From Gibbula magus (taxonomy: Eukaryota > Mollusca > Gastropoda > Trochida > Trochidae): DNA of 64,000 nucleotides. Of the stretch, positions 20,495-31,885 are shown one piece after another (within the stretch, counting starts at the first letter, position 1; each line of letters starts with the position of its first letter). The notes below the pieces were generated by a model. It was not told where the DNA came from. It saw only the letters and a list, made by a program, of their open reading frames with translations, and made no database searches. Location of the stretch: contig OW388302.1 of the NCBI GenBank assembly GCA_936450465.1, forward strand, positions 61,106,328 to 61,170,327, written 5' to 3'. Both the position numbers and the translations under genes were made by a program.

Positions 20495-23400
20495 GATCTA
20501 TGGAGGGTCTGCTGCTGGAACTGCCGAGGATGGTCTAAACTCGACAACGATAATTCGCAATTTCGAACATTTGCTGTATCCCAAGGTGACTATGATATAA
20601 TTGCCCTATGTGAAACTTTTCTGAAAGGAGACGATTCTCTCAAACTTGAGGGATACACATGGATGGGCCACAATCGTAAAGTGACTAGTAGAAACGCCAG
20701 ACGAGGATCTGGTGGTGTTGGTATTTTTATACGTAATTCGATTTTAGAACTATTTAACTGTACTATTGTTGATAAATCTACAGACGATATTGTATGGTAT
20801 AGATTCTCGCATAAATCACATGACTTCAACGTGTTTCTGGCTGTGTGTTATCTCAGCCCCTCAGGTTCCTCTCACGTGCGCGACCCCGAGGAGTTCTTCC
20901 ACACCCTGCTCCAACAGGTCTACTCCTTCCAGTGTCAGGGTCTCGTACAGCTCTGTGGAGACTTTAACGCGCGCGTGGGTGACAATGCAGACTATATACA
21001 GGGAGTCGACCCTGTACCCACACGTGACGTCATTGACTATGGTGAAAACTCATATGGAAAACATTTAAGTGACTTTTTAGTTGATGTGAATTTTTGCATG
21101 TTGAATGGTCGAAGCTGTGATAACAATGACTTTACTTATGTGAGCCCGAATGGGCGTTCTGTCGTTGATTATGTTTTAGTACCACATGAACAATTATCAT
21201 TTTATAAGCATTTTAATGTCATTACAATGTCTTCTCTTGTTACCATGTATGCTGATAGCGCCCCTGAAAGTCTACCCGACCACTCCATGTTAGCTTATAC
21301 CCTAGACATATCTGGTTTATACCCCCGTACCCCCACCCAGGAGCCTCAGTATGTGAATGATACCTGTCTGAAAGCCCCTGAGAAGTACAATGTTAACCAG
21401 CTTCCATATGATTTCCTGAATGATCCTAAATCTGTTTATGTCTTGAACGCTACTATCGAACGGATTGAACAACATTTGACTGATAATGATGACGTGAATT
21501 GTGCCTATGGTGAATTCGTGAACTTGCTACGTAATGAAATGGACGATAAATTGCAGGTGCGGAAAAGCCATGAGAAATCCAAGAAGAAAAGTTTCCGTAA
21601 GCCATACTGGAATGAAGAGCTACAACAGCAGTGGGTGAAAGTGTCTAGCAGTGAACAGGAATGGTTACGGTGCAGTGGTAGTACTCAGAGTAAGAGACGT
21701 ATGAAAGAGATTTACTGTTATGAGAGGAAGACGTTCGATCGACTCAACAGGAAAATAAAGAGACAATATCAATATAATAAACAACTAAACCTTTTAGACA
21801 AATTAGAGAATTCTGACCGGGACTTCTGGAAAATAATAGGGAAAATCGGCATAGAAAATGAGAGAAACACTGTTATTCCAATGGAGATCATTAAGGAGGA
21901 CGGCAGTATCTGTACAGATCCCCAGTCTGTTCTAACACAGTGGAAAACAGATTTTGAAGAAATCTACTCTGATGACAGTTCATCATTCGATGCAGACCAC
22001 AGGAAACGAGTAATCGCGGAGTTAGCGGAGTTAGGTGACACCCAGAGTGCAGACAGTGTGCTGAACGAGCCAATATCACGGGAAGAGGTCGTCTGTGCTG
22101 TACACAGAGCTAAGATGAGGAAGGCTTGTGGTCTAGACAATATCCCGGCTGAGGTTCTCAAGAATGACAGTTGTGTAGATATTCTGTTTAAGCTATATAC
22201 TGTTTGTTTTGAAAAAGGTGTAATTCCCGATACATGGAGGACAGGCATTATCCACCCTATAGCAAAAAATGATACAGACGTTCGAATCCCTTCCTCATAC
22301 AGACCCATTTCACTACTCTCTGTACCATCAAAGTTGTATTGTGACATCTTGAATGAACGACTTACTTCTTGGCTTGAGATGTCTAATGTAATCGTCGACG
22401 AGCAAAATGGTTTTCGCAAGAAAAGAAGCTGCTTTGATCACATGTTTAGTCTATATTCGATCATCAAAAGTAGACTTGATTCTAAACAACAAACGTACAC
22501 GTGTTTCATTGATTTTAAAAAAGCTTTTGACAATGTTGACAGATCCTGCCTCTGGTTAAAACTTAGAAAATGTGGTGTTGATGGAAAGATGTTTAAAACT
22601 ATTCAATCACTTTATGAGGATACCAAATGTGCAGTTCGTATCAATAATATGTTGACCCCTTTCTTTTCGACACCAAAAGGCGTGAAGCAAGGTTGCCTAA
22701 TGTCACCGTCTTTATTCGCCCTATATATAAACGACCTCGCAGAAGACATTAGGAAGTTGAAAAATGGCGTTTTCATGGATGACAAGATGATATCGATCCT
22801 ACTCTATGCAGACGACGTTGTATTACTCGCTCCAACGGAAGAAAGACTGCAAGATATGTTGAACGCCGTTACTAACTGGTGCTGCAACTGGGGGCTCCAT
22901 ATCAACAAGAAGAAAACCAAGATTGTTCATTTCAGGAATAAAAGCACTGCAAGATCTACGTATATATTTTCATGTGATAACGAGACATTGGACTACACAG
23001 AGGCCTACAAGTACTTAGGGCTGTGGTTTGAGGAGCATCTTAACATGAAGTTTACTGTCAAGGAAATAGCAAAGAGTGCAAGTCGTGCTTTATCTTTATT
23101 AATATCGAAATACTATATGTGTGGTGACATGGGATATGACGTTTTTACTAAATTGTATGAGTCCACAGTCCAACCCATATTGATGTATGGAGCACCCCTC
23201 TGGGGACTTACTAGCCATCAAGAGATAAATAATGTGCAAAATAGAGCATGCAGATTTTTCCTTGGAGTACCCCGGAATACCTCAAACTGCGCAGTACGCG
23301 GTGAAATGGGATGGATGTCATGCCTCACTAAGCAGAGAATCGAAGTCATCCGAAGTTTTATCAAGATAACCAAAATGAGTGATGTCAGATTACCCAAACG

Positions 23401-23989
23401 AATTTTAGAATACAGCAAAAGAAGAAAAAAATCGTTTTATAACTCAGTTATCAAGACAAGCAGAAGTCTTCGTATTGAACATTTACTGTTTTTAAATAGA
23501 TCGACACATTTTATTATGTCTCTTGTGAAAGCCGAACTGAGGAAAATCGACGAGTCCTCGTGGTTCAAAGATCTGTGGAACGACGAATCAAACCCTAATG
23601 GAAATAAGTTACGGACATACAGGCTATTCAAGAAAGATCTTGTTCCCGAAATATATGTACAGAAAATCATGTCGAGGAATCAACGAAAATACCTGTCAAG
23701 ACTACGTTGTGGATCACTCCGACTACACATAGAGACAGGCAGACACAGCAGACCCCCCACCCCTCTACATCTTAGAATATGTCCCTTCTGTGATAAAGTA
23801 GAGTCCGAGATTCATTTCCTCTTAGAGTGTAGCTTTTATTCAGACCTCCGTTTTAAATTTTTAGATTCCCACACATGCAATTTTATTAATACTCTTAATA
23901 ATTTATTTACCTCTGTTGATTTTACCAAATGGAAAAATATAGCTTTAACCGTAAAAAGTATGTTTCTAAGGCGTCAGTCTTTTACCTAA
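20495..23989 (+). CDS. Non-LTR retrotransposon ORF2: AP endonuclease + reverse transcriptase
   Basis: The frame is open from the codon after the ORF1 TAG. The first Met is at 20663, but the endonuclease start (CCWNCRGWSKLD at about 20515, then LCETF) lies upstream of it, so the protein probably begins before that Met. All endonuclease landmarks are present: WN, CETF, LCGDFNARVG, VVDYVLV, PDHS. The RT has YRPISLLSVPSKLY, GFRKKRSCFDH, FIDFKKAFDNVD, PKGVKQGCLMSP and LLYADDVVLLA. A C-terminal zinc-binding-like motif CPFC...HFLLEC follows. From the first Met it is 1108 residues with no frameshift. It nicks target DNA and copies the element RNA by target-primed reverse transcription. Confidence 0.85.
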   Translation, partial: DLWRVCCWNCRGWSKLDNDNSQFRTFAVSQGDYDIIALCETFLKGDDSLKLEGYTWMGHNRKVTSRNARRGSGGVGIFIRNSILELFNCTIVDKSTDDIVWYRFSHKSHDFNVFLAVCYLSPSGSSHVRDPEEFFHTLLQQVYSFQCQGLVQLCGDFNARVGDNADYIQGVDPVPTRDVIDYGENSYGKHLSDFLVDVNFCMLNGRSCDNNDFTYVSPNGRSVVDYVLVPHEQLSFYKHFNVITMSSLVTMYADSAPESLPDHSMLAYTLDISGLYPRTPTQEPQYVNDTCLKAPEKYNVNQLPYDFLNDPKSVYVLNATIERIEQHLTDNDDVNCAYGEFVNLLRNEMDDKLQVRKSHEKSKKKSFRKPYWNEELQQQWVKVSSSEQEWLRCSGSTQSKRRMKEIYCYERKTFDRLNRKIKRQYQYNKQLNLLDKLENSDRDFWKIIGKIGIENERNTVIPMEIIKEDGSICTDPQSVLTQWKTDFEEIYSDDSSSFDADHRKRVIAELAELGDTQSADSVLNEPISREEVVCAVHRAKMRKACGLDNIPAEVLKNDSCVDILFKLYTVCFEKGVIPDTWRTGIIHPIAKNDTDVRIPSSYRPISLLSVPSKLYCDILNERLTSWLEMSNVIVDEQNGFRKKRSCFDHMFSLYSIIKSRLDSKQQTYTCFIDFKKAFDNVDRSCLWLKLRKCGVDGKMFKTIQSLYEDTKCAVRINNMLTPFFSTPKGVKQGCLMSPSLFALYINDLAEDIRKLKNGVFMDDKMISILLYADDVVLLAPTEERLQDMLNAVTNWCCNWGLHINKKKTKIVHFRNKSTARSTYIFSCDNETLDYTEAYKYLGLWFEEHLNMKFTVKEIAKSASRALSLLISKYYMCGDMGYDVFTKLYESTVQPILMYGAPLWGLTSHQEINNVQNRACRFFLGVPRNTSNCAVRGEMGWMSCLTKQRIEVIRSFIKITKMSDVRLPKRILEYSKRRKKSFYNSVIKTSRSLRIEHLLFLNRSTHFIMSLVKAELRKIDESSWFKDLWNDESNPNGNKLRTYRLFKKDLVPEIYVQKIMSRNQRKYLSRLRCGSLRLHIETGRHSRPPTPLHLRICPFCDKVESEIHFLLECSFYSDLRFKFLDSHTCNFINTLNNLFTSVDFTKWKNIALTVKSMFLRRQSFT

Positions 23990-24261
23990 TTTGCCCTCTT
24001 TTACTTTTTACCCTTTATTGCTTTATTTCCTTTAACCCGTTTTACCATAACATATCAATTTATATGTTGTATATATGTAATATTGTTTTTAACAGTGTCT
24101 CATAAGCCAAACAATGGCTGGTTGTTAAACATGTTTTAGTTCATACCACGTTTATACTCATGTACATGTTTAACTTGTGACACTTAAATAAACTATTTCT
24201 GTCTGTCTGTCTGTCTATCTGATATAGATTTCCTCTGTTTACACTGTGACAACAATGCTGT

Positions 24262-25141
24262 AAAAAATAAGCCATGGCCATGGGCTCTGTCGCTCATTAG
24301 GACTTATTATCTAAGTTATCTCAAGTAATACATTATTAACAAGCAAAACATTTTTTAAGGTTGTGACCCCTGTGACCCTATTCAGTCCATTGACCAAGGA
24401 ACCTGCACACATATTACTTCAGCTTTCTAGACCGTTTGGTATTGGGGGTGAGGTGAGGTGAGGTGAGGTGAGGTGAGGTGAGGTGAGGTGAGGTGGGTTG
24501 GGGTTTAACGCAGCTTTCAAGAGTATTTCACTTATATCGCAGCTGCTAGTATTATGGCAGGGAGAAAGCTCGCAACGCCATATGGCTATGCATTGAGGTG
24601 AAACCTGCGAGCATCGGCTGGAACTAGCGAACCATGGATGGTACTACGCTGAAATTCAGTGTAACATTGCACCCAAACCTTACTGCATGTAGAACAGTTC
24701 TCTACTGCTGACAAAGTTGCCGTGCTGGCGGGATTCGAACCCCGGACCTCTTGATCCGAAGCCAAACGAGCTAACCACTGCGCTGAGAAGAAGATGAAAA
24801 TAGGTTTTTAAGGTTGTGAACCTTGTGACCCAATTGGGGTCATGTTGTCTCCAAATCTACAATTTAAATTCCCATTGGTCAAGGAGTTTGCACACACCTT
24901 TTCAGCTCTCTAGACCATTTGGAACTAGAGAAGAAGATGAAAATAGGTTTTTAAGGATGTGACCCCGTGACCCCATTTTGGGTCAAGGGATCACGAAATC
25001 TACAATTTAAAATCCCCATTGGCCAAGGAGTCTGCACACACAATTTCAGCTCTGTGGAGTCATTGGTTCTGGAGAAGAAGTCGAAAAAGCGAAAAGTTTA
25101 CGGACGGACGGACGGATGGACTTTCAGGCCTGATAAGCTAA
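24262..25141 (+). mobile_element. Pearl-like (Helitron-associated) element P1 with nested SINE
   Basis: The left flank (CCATGGGCTCTGTCGCTCAT) is shared with 30269. It has units of the ~145-bp core repeat (GGTCACGAAATCTACAATTT, CAGCTCTCTAGACC), an (ACGG)n microsatellite at 25100-25120, then CAGGCCTGATAAGCTAAAA. This flank-core-ACGG-flank layout is that described for bivalve pearl/CvA elements. A SINE interrupts it at 24449-24795. Confidence 0.6.
24449..24795 (-). mobile_element. tRNA-derived SINE S1
   Basis: Read on the minus strand, it starts with a tRNA-like head (GCGCAGTGGTTAGCTCG for box A and GGTTCGAATCCC for box B), followed by a unique body and an (ACCTC)n tail, seen on the plus strand as (AGGTG)n at 24449-24497. 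A truncated copy is at 58020-58262. It has no paired acceptor stem, so it is not a functional tRNA gene. Confidence 0.7.
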
Positions 25142-26300
25142 AAGTGAGTACCATGTTTTGTAATGAGTATGACCTGCCCATTCAAAAATATTGTAAAACC
25201 AGATTGACACTGCAGCAGATAACACACAAGATGTAAAATGAAATAAACTTCGTTTAACATAGATATATCCCTTTAAACTATTCAGGTTAAGGTATTCCTA
25301 ACACAATATTGGTCATTGGTGTTATTTCGTGAAATACAACGTTCAAAAACTTATTGTACTAGAGAAGAAGCTGAAAACAGGTCTCTAGGTCGTGGCCCCA
25401 TGTAGCTTTTATTTGTGGCCAAAGGAGTCATCAAATCTACAATTTATAATCCCGATACGCTGAGGCGTCTCTACACATTTCAGCTTTCTGGGCCTCCTTT
25501 CACAAAGGACTAAGGCGATCGTAAGTCACTAAGGTTACCTTAGTGCAATGTTGAAGAATGGGAGTTAAGATTAACCTTAGTAAAGGTTGCTTTGTGAAAG
25601 GAGCCCCTGAGGATTTTCGTACTAATATGAAAACAGACTAAGGTCGTGACCCCCTATTTAGAAAAAAAAGAGTGTCGGAATCTACAATTTAGAATTCCCA
25701 TTTCCCGAGACGACTACTCGCAACATTTAAGCTTTATATGGTTTTTCGTATCGGAGAAGACGATGAAAATAGTTTTGGGTCATGTGACCAATATTTGAGG
25801 CGACAGGACCACCAAATCTACAGTTAAGGATCCTGATTGGCTAAGGAGTCTATACACAACATTTAAGCTTTCTAGGACTTAACGTATCGATCGTATCCCT
25901 ACAAAAGTTGTAAGTCACTACAATCCAATTGTAACTTTTAGTTACAATCACAACACTCTTCCTCAAAGCAATTGTAAGTTACAATAATTTTTACAATAGT
26001 TGTAAGTTACGATAATTTTTTAAAGTTACTTTAACCGTCTGTAAGTTATACTAACAATCGATTGTTGTGCATATCAAGAAGACCGCATACAACACAAGAA
26101 CCGTAAATGTGGACCTGTGAGAGTATTCAGAGATCGCACTCGTGTGCTCGACGTCTTCAGCAACGTAGACATATTTTCTCCACACAGAATGACACGATTG
26201 TCCATTCTGAAACTTGTGCACATGCTAGAACCTCGCTTGACACCCAGCGTTCATATGCACCAAGTGTCGAAAAAAACCTTTTGATAACTCTTCGATTTCT

Positions 26301-27981
26301 ACACGAAAACGGTATTTGAGAAAAAAGAATGTTTATGTAACCCATGTTACTTTCCCTTCAGTGAAATATGGGCCGAATTTTCAGAATATTTGTTAAAATT
26401 GACAATCCTTTTTGGAAGTGTGTCTTAAAGGCATGGAAATTATATTGTATCAAAGATACCATAGAAGATGATAACATCAACCGAATTTTAGCACAGCCAT
26501 TATGGCTGAATATAAATTTTTAAAAACCCAAATTATTGTATTAAACACTGGGCTAATAATGGAATATTGACCATTAAGGATCTTTGTAATGAACATGGGT
26601 TTATGTCCTTTAAGAGGTACATATATGGATCTTAGATATGTTAAATATATTCTACCTGAAACTTGGAAGATGACTATACAACAACAAAGATATATACATA
26701 CCAATAATTTAGATGTAAACCTTTTCGCTGAAGATTTTAGGAATTCGAAAAAAGGTTTAAGATATTTTCTGAAAAGGTTAAACATCTGCAAAAATGGGAA
26801 AATTTATTTCATGACACTGATTTCAATTGGCATATGAGTTTTAACACTTGCAGAAGGAGTTTGAAAGATGTAAAACTCTTCGACTTTCATTTTAATTTTT
26901 TTGCACAGAATTATTTATAAACTGAAGCACAAAAGAAACGTCACACCTCAATTGGTTTCGATTAATTCAATATTTTTAAGAAATGAGATGCATTTGATTA
27001 TGGCACGATGCAATAACACCTTTTGGCAGTAGTTTTAATGACTTAATTGGTGATTGTTTTTGATTTTTTGACTACAATATCATTTTTAAACTAGACAGGG
27101 GTAAGGAATGAAATTTACACCAACATGACCCCTACCATGTTTAAAATGTTGTAAATTATGTAGGACTAGGCAAATTTATTGATTTTCACATAGAGTATGT
27201 GTTCTATGTCGATCAATAGTTGTGTTGTATCAAAATTAATTTTTGGGAATTTTAAATTTCAAAATTTTGATTTTTTAATTATTTTTTTTAAAAACACGTA
27301 AAACATTATTTGACTGATTAATTATTTTGGACTAATTAGCCAAACTATTCAGTTTTTTAATACGACGTCGAAAACTCGAGAAGTTTGACATTTAAAATTA
27401 TACATATGATAAAAACAACTGAGGTGTGACGTTTCTTTTGTGCTTCAGTTTACAAAAAAAGAGCTATTAATAATTAACTAGTTGATAATGACATTTGTAA
27501 CTTCTGTAATGTGAATAATGAAACTTTGTGTCATGTATACTGGGAATGTGATTTAACCCAAACATTCTGGAAAGATCTTGAAACCTGGATAAGCAAAACC
27601 ATAAAGACTTTTGAAATAACAAAAACCTTAGTTTGGTTTTGAATGTTATTATTTTCTGCTAAAAGATATATTAATACATGTTCCATGAAGAAAATAATTC
27701 CAAAAATTTCTAACTTCTTAAAAAATTTGCAAGATAGTTTTACTGTTGAAAAATTCATATCAAGAAGAAACGATAATTTTGAGAATTTCTCAGATAAATG
27801 GTTTCCATTATTTTACCTTTAAGTTTTGTTTGGTTATTATAGATATTTGACAATGACCTTGACATTCATCACCTAAAGTAAACAGTCTGTTGAACCATCT
27901 GACTGTTGAACCATTCATTGATATATTTACAAATTTATGGGAATAATAAAAATAATAAAAAAAACAAACCAAAAAAACAAA
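26301..27981 (+). pseudogene. 5'-truncated non-LTR retrotransposon fragment with target-site duplication
   Basis: It is flanked by the 15-bp direct repeat AACTCTTCGATTTCT (26286-26300, 27982-27996) and ends in an A-rich tail. Broken frames match the C-terminal region of mollusc LINE ORF2 proteins: NPFWKCVLKAW, PLWLN, ILPETWK, QKWENLF, then after the nested MITE ICNFCNVNNETLCHVYWEC, KDLETW and SDKWFPLFYL. Several stops and frameshifts are present, so it is inactive. Confidence 0.75.
26920..27450. mobile_element. MITE family M3, copy 2, TA-flanked, nested in LINE
   Basis: Terminal inverted repeats begin AACTGAAGCACAAAAGAAAC and end with the reverse complement, followed by CACCTCA(A/G)TTG. TA lies at 26918-26919 and 27451-27452, as for Tc1/mariner-type insertion. 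It is 531 bp and non-coding. It splits the LINE fragment between HFNFFAQN and the CNFC motif, so it is younger than that LINE. Confidence 0.8.
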
Positions 27982-28668
27982 AACTCTTCGATTTCTTGCT
28001 AAGTTTAGTTAGGATTTTGCTACGATCGTTTTGAGGCCCAGGCCCTGGAGAAGAACATGAACATAGGTCGTGACACCTTAACACGTATATTTGGTGGCCA
28101 CAGCTTAACTAATGCTCACTGGCTAAGGATTCATATCATTTCTGTTCTCTAGGGTTTTCGTACTGGAGAGGAGACAAACATAGGTTTTTAAATGTGACCC
28201 TTATTTGTGGCCACTAAAATTTATAATCCACATTGCCTATAGGGAGTTTGAACACAACATTTCGATCACCTTGGGCTCTTCACTCTGAAGAAGTTAAAAA
28301 TAAAGCCATGGGCTTTTAAAAAGTACTGTTGTAGGTTGTGACATGTGTGACCTTTATTTGGGGCAACAGGGTCGACAAAACAATTTAGAATCCCCATTGG
28401 CTAATCCTCAAGTGTCTATTCACACCATTTCAGTTTGCTAGGCCTTTTCATAAATTAATGAAAATAGCTCTTTAGGTCATGGGCAGGGTCACCAAATTTA
28501 CAATTTCGAATCTCCATTTGCTAAAGATTCTGTCAACATTGTAGCCCTCGAAGTCTTTCGTTCTGGAGAAGAAGATGAACATAGGTTTTCGGTTACGGCC
28601 TGTAGTGCCCAACGGAGTCACCACTACGACAATTTAGAATCTCCATTGACCAAAAAGTATGTATAAAA

Positions 28669-29039
28669 CAAGTAATTGTCACAAACGTGACCTTGTCCCC
28701 CGCCGCAATTAAGAATGAGCTAAAAGAATGAACACACAGCTAATGTCAAGGTCACCCAAATCCACTGGTGTCTGCGTATTCCCCAAATGAAGACTGGTAC
28801 CAAATTTAAAGCCTATAGGTGCAGGGCTTCATGAGATATCGCGCTAACAATATTTTATCCAAAAAAACTTCAGGCTCGTATTGACCTTGAAAATGAAGTC
28901 AGGGTCACCCAAATCGTCTGGTGTCTGCGTATTCCCCTAATGAAGACTGGTACCAAATTTGAAGACTCCAGTGGTTCATGAGATACGTACCTATACGGAG
29001 CTGAAAACAATATTCTCCGCTCCGCGGCGACGGGGGATA
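28669..29039. mobile_element. CCCCGCCG-ended element, copy 2
   Basis: The left end GTCACAAACGTGACCTTGTC + CCCCGCCGC is also at 36986. It has diverged internal units (GTCTGCGTATTCCCC, GACTGGTACCAAATTTGAAG) and right end CGGCGACGGGGGATA. It abuts the next element directly. Confidence 0.55.
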
Positions 29040-29040
29040 A

Positions 29041-29570
29041 CTAGATGAGCGTTTGCGGGACACCGCAAAAGCAGAGCAGCACCAAAACTTAGGATCCTGG
29101 GGTCACTTTTCACAAGTTTGTTCTTAAAAGCTATTTCTTATTTAAACAAATGATCAACGTCTCCATTGTTAAAATAATCTTGGTCTTTCTCCATAGTTCA
29201 TATTTACCAAATAAAAGCCCGATAGCAATATAAAATCTAAGTTATCGTGTTTACAAGAATTTTTTCCCCAGTGATTTCAGAACTTGTGACCTTGACCTTG
29301 AATGTGAACATGTCAAAATAATTCCCCGGGTGTACAAGAAAGAAGCTATGTATCTGAGGTGTTAATACCTTCTTGGGAAAAAAGTTATTTAGTGATTTCA
29401 GAACTGGTGACCTTGACCCTATCTCGTGACCTTGACATTTAATATTCAAGGTCACACAATCAATGATCACTTTTTATTGCATATAACAATCATGTAATCA
29501 TTCAAAGTGTTAATAGTTGAAATAAGATATTTTCGCAAAAGCATGCTTAAGTTGTGACCAAGTTTAGGTT
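29041..29570 (-). mobile_element. Helitron-like element H1, 5'-truncated
   Basis: On the minus strand it ends with a TTTGCGG-TGTC-CCGCAAA hairpin and CTAG, inserted before T, as in Helitrons. Inside are GGTCAAGGTCAC-type tracts shared with H2-H6. Only about 530 bp remain. Confidence 0.6.
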
Positions 29571-30261
29571 GTTTACGCGCGGTTATAACCAAGGAAGAAC
29601 TTCCAATTGAACAGATGGTAATACCAGGATAAGAAGACTGATCAGCGATGTTCACAATTCACGACATTTCATTGGCTTGAAAAATTACATGCTATGCTAT
29701 GTAGCCATGGGTAATCAGCTGACAGCACGACCACACACCCTTGCTATTCACACTTCGCCGACCACATAGGTCCAGCTGAATGACCGAACTCGTCAACAGA
29801 ATCCCGTGCAGTGCTCATGCAGCTGTCGTCTGCTTTTCGTAGAAGCCGATTTCCGGGATCAACAAAAACATGGCTTGGCGGCGGAATTTAATATCACCTG
29901 ACAATAAAGAAATCATTGTTGACATGCACTTAATTAGGTTGAAAATCTTATCCGAATACCTAAAAAACACAATTAAATTTTAATGATGTCATTCGCCGAT
30001 AAATAAGCGAATCCGTTACATTATGGCACGCCACGGTGTACATATTAACTCGTTTCTCTTCATTTAGGAATGATTAATTTAGCAACTAGTGGCCCAAGGA
30101 CTTACTATTTGCGACGATTCGTTGTTCATTTTCTGGTATTGTCTGGTTCACCAACAACTTGAAATATCCAGTAATTACATTTCACATTCCTTCTCATGTC
30201 TGTTCTGCATTTTAACCACGTTCAATTTTTTCCTTGTTTCTTTTCTTTGTGACTTTTTAAA
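29571..30261. other. No gene seen
   Basis: Ordinary AT-rich sequence between repeats. No supported coding region, RNA or element. Confidence 0.3.
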
Positions 30262-31885
30262 AAATAGAGCCATGGGCTCTGTAGCTCATCAGGATTTTAT
30301 TGATTTATTATCTAAGGTTAAATATCTAAGTTATCTCAAGTAATACATTGTGAACAAGCAAAATAATATTGGTTTTAGAGCATGACACCATTTGGGGTCA
30401 TGGGGTCACGAAATCTACAATTTAGAATCCCCATTAGCCAAGGAGTCTGCACACAACTTTTCAGCTCTCTAGACCTTTTAGAACTGGAGAAGAAGATGAA
30501 AAAAGGTTTTTAAGGATGTGACCCCTGTGACCACATTTGGGGTCATGGGGTCACGAAATCTACAATTTAGAATCCCCATTGGCCAAGGAGTCTGCAAACA
30601 ACTTTTCAGCTCTCTAGACCTTTTGGAACTGGAGAAGAAGATGAAAATAGGTTTTTAAGGATGTTACCCCTGTGACCCCATTTGGGGTCATGGGGTCACG
30701 AAATCTACAATTTAGAATCCCCATTGGCCAAGGCGTCTGCAAACAACTTTTCAGCTCTCTAGACCTTTTGGAAATGGAGAAGAAGATGAAAATAGGTTTT
30801 TAAACATGTGACCCCTGTGACCCCATTTGGGGTCATGGGGTCACGAAATCTACAATTTAGAATCCCCATTGGCCAAGGAGTCTGCACACAACTTTTCAGC
30901 TCTCTAGACCTGTTGGAACTGGAGAAGAAGATGAAAATAGGTTTTTAAGGATGTGACCCCTGTGACCCTATTTGGGGTCATGGGGTCACGAAATCTACAA
31001 TTTAGAATCCCCATTGGCCAAGGAGTCTGCAAACAACTTTTCAGCTCTCTAGACCTTTTGGAACTGGAGAAGAAGATGAAAATAGGTTTTTAAGGATGTG
31101 ACCCCTGTGACCCCATTTAGGGTCATGGGGTCACGAAATCTACAATTTAGAATCCCCATTGGCCAAGTAGTCTGCAAACAACTTTTCAGCTCTCTAGACC
31201 TTTTGGAACTGGAGAAGAAGATGAAAATAGGTTTTTAAGGATGTGACCCCATTTGGGGTCATGGGGTCACGAAATCTTCAATTTAGAATCCCCATTGGCC
31301 AAGGAGTCTGCAAACAACTTTTCAGCTCTCTAGACCTTTTTGAACTGGAGAAGAAGATGAAAATAGGTTTTTAAACATGTGACCCCTGTAACCCCATTTG
31401 GGGTCATGGGGTCAGGAAATCTACAATTTAGAATCCCCATTGGCCAAGGAGTCTGCACACAACTTTTCAGCTCTCTAGACCTTTTGGAACTGGAGAAGAA
31501 GATGAAAATAGGTTTTTAAGGATGTGACCCCTGTGACCCCATTTGGGGTCATGGGGTCACGAAATCTACAATTTAGAATCCCCATTGGCCAAGGAGTCTG
31601 CAAACAACTTTTCAGCTCTCTTGACCTTTTGGAACTGGAGAAGAAGATCGGTTTTTAAGGATGTGACCCCTGTTACCCCATTTGGGGTCATGGGGTCACG
31701 AAATCTACAATTTAGAATCCCCATTGGCCAAGGAGTCTGCACATAAAATTTCAGCTCTTTGGAGTTATTGGTTCTGGAGAAAAAGTTGAAAAAGCGAAAA
31801 GTTTACGGACGGATGGACGGACGGACGCCGGACGCCATGCCATGCCTTAAGCCCATCGGGCCTTTCAGGCCTGATGAGCTAAAAA
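30262..31885 (+). mobile_element. Pearl-like element P2 with ten ~145-bp tandem units
   Basis: The left flank starts near GAGCCATGGGCTCTGTAGCT and the right flank ends CAGGCCTGATGAGCTAAAA; AGCTCATCAGG and CCTGATGAGCT are inverted copies. In between are ten units of about 145 bp (starts near 30394, 30539, 30684, 30829, 30974, 31119, 31255, 31400, 31545, 31685), nearly identical, then GTTTACGGACGGATGGACGG. It is non-coding; short ORFs recur with the unit. Confidence 0.75.

Larger units (their letters stand above)
19457..24215 (+). mobile_element. Full-length APE-type non-LTR retrotransposon
   Basis: The unit is bounded by a 10-bp direct repeat TATCTGATAT (19447-19456 and 24216-24225), the expected target-site duplication. 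It has a short 5' UTR, ORF1, ORF2 with endonuclease and reverse transcriptase, AATAAA at 24187-24192 and a (CTGT)n tail. Its length of about 4.76 kb with open ORFs indicates a recent insertion. The clade is uncertain; the C-terminal CCHC and ORF1 type fit several APE-bearing clades. Confidence 0.85.
25240..28670 (+). repeat. Degenerate pearl-like core-repeat tract, interrupted by a LINE
   Basis: Scattered, diverged units (GAGAAGAAGATGAAAATAG, TGACCCCTA...GGGG..., ACCAAATCTACA, CCCATTGGCTAAGGAGTCT) recur at about 150-bp spacing from 25300 to 26300 and 28020 to 28660. A small inverted repeat lies at 25492-25606 (CTCCTTTCACAAAG / CTTTGTGAAAGGAG), and AT-rich GTAAGTTACAAT repeats lie at 25900-26050. 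The middle is the LINE at 26301-27981. Confidence 0.55.

Noticed and set aside
24720..24790. tRNA gene on the minus strand
   Set aside because: Boxes A and B are present but no acceptor stem pairs; it is the head of a SINE with a body and tail.
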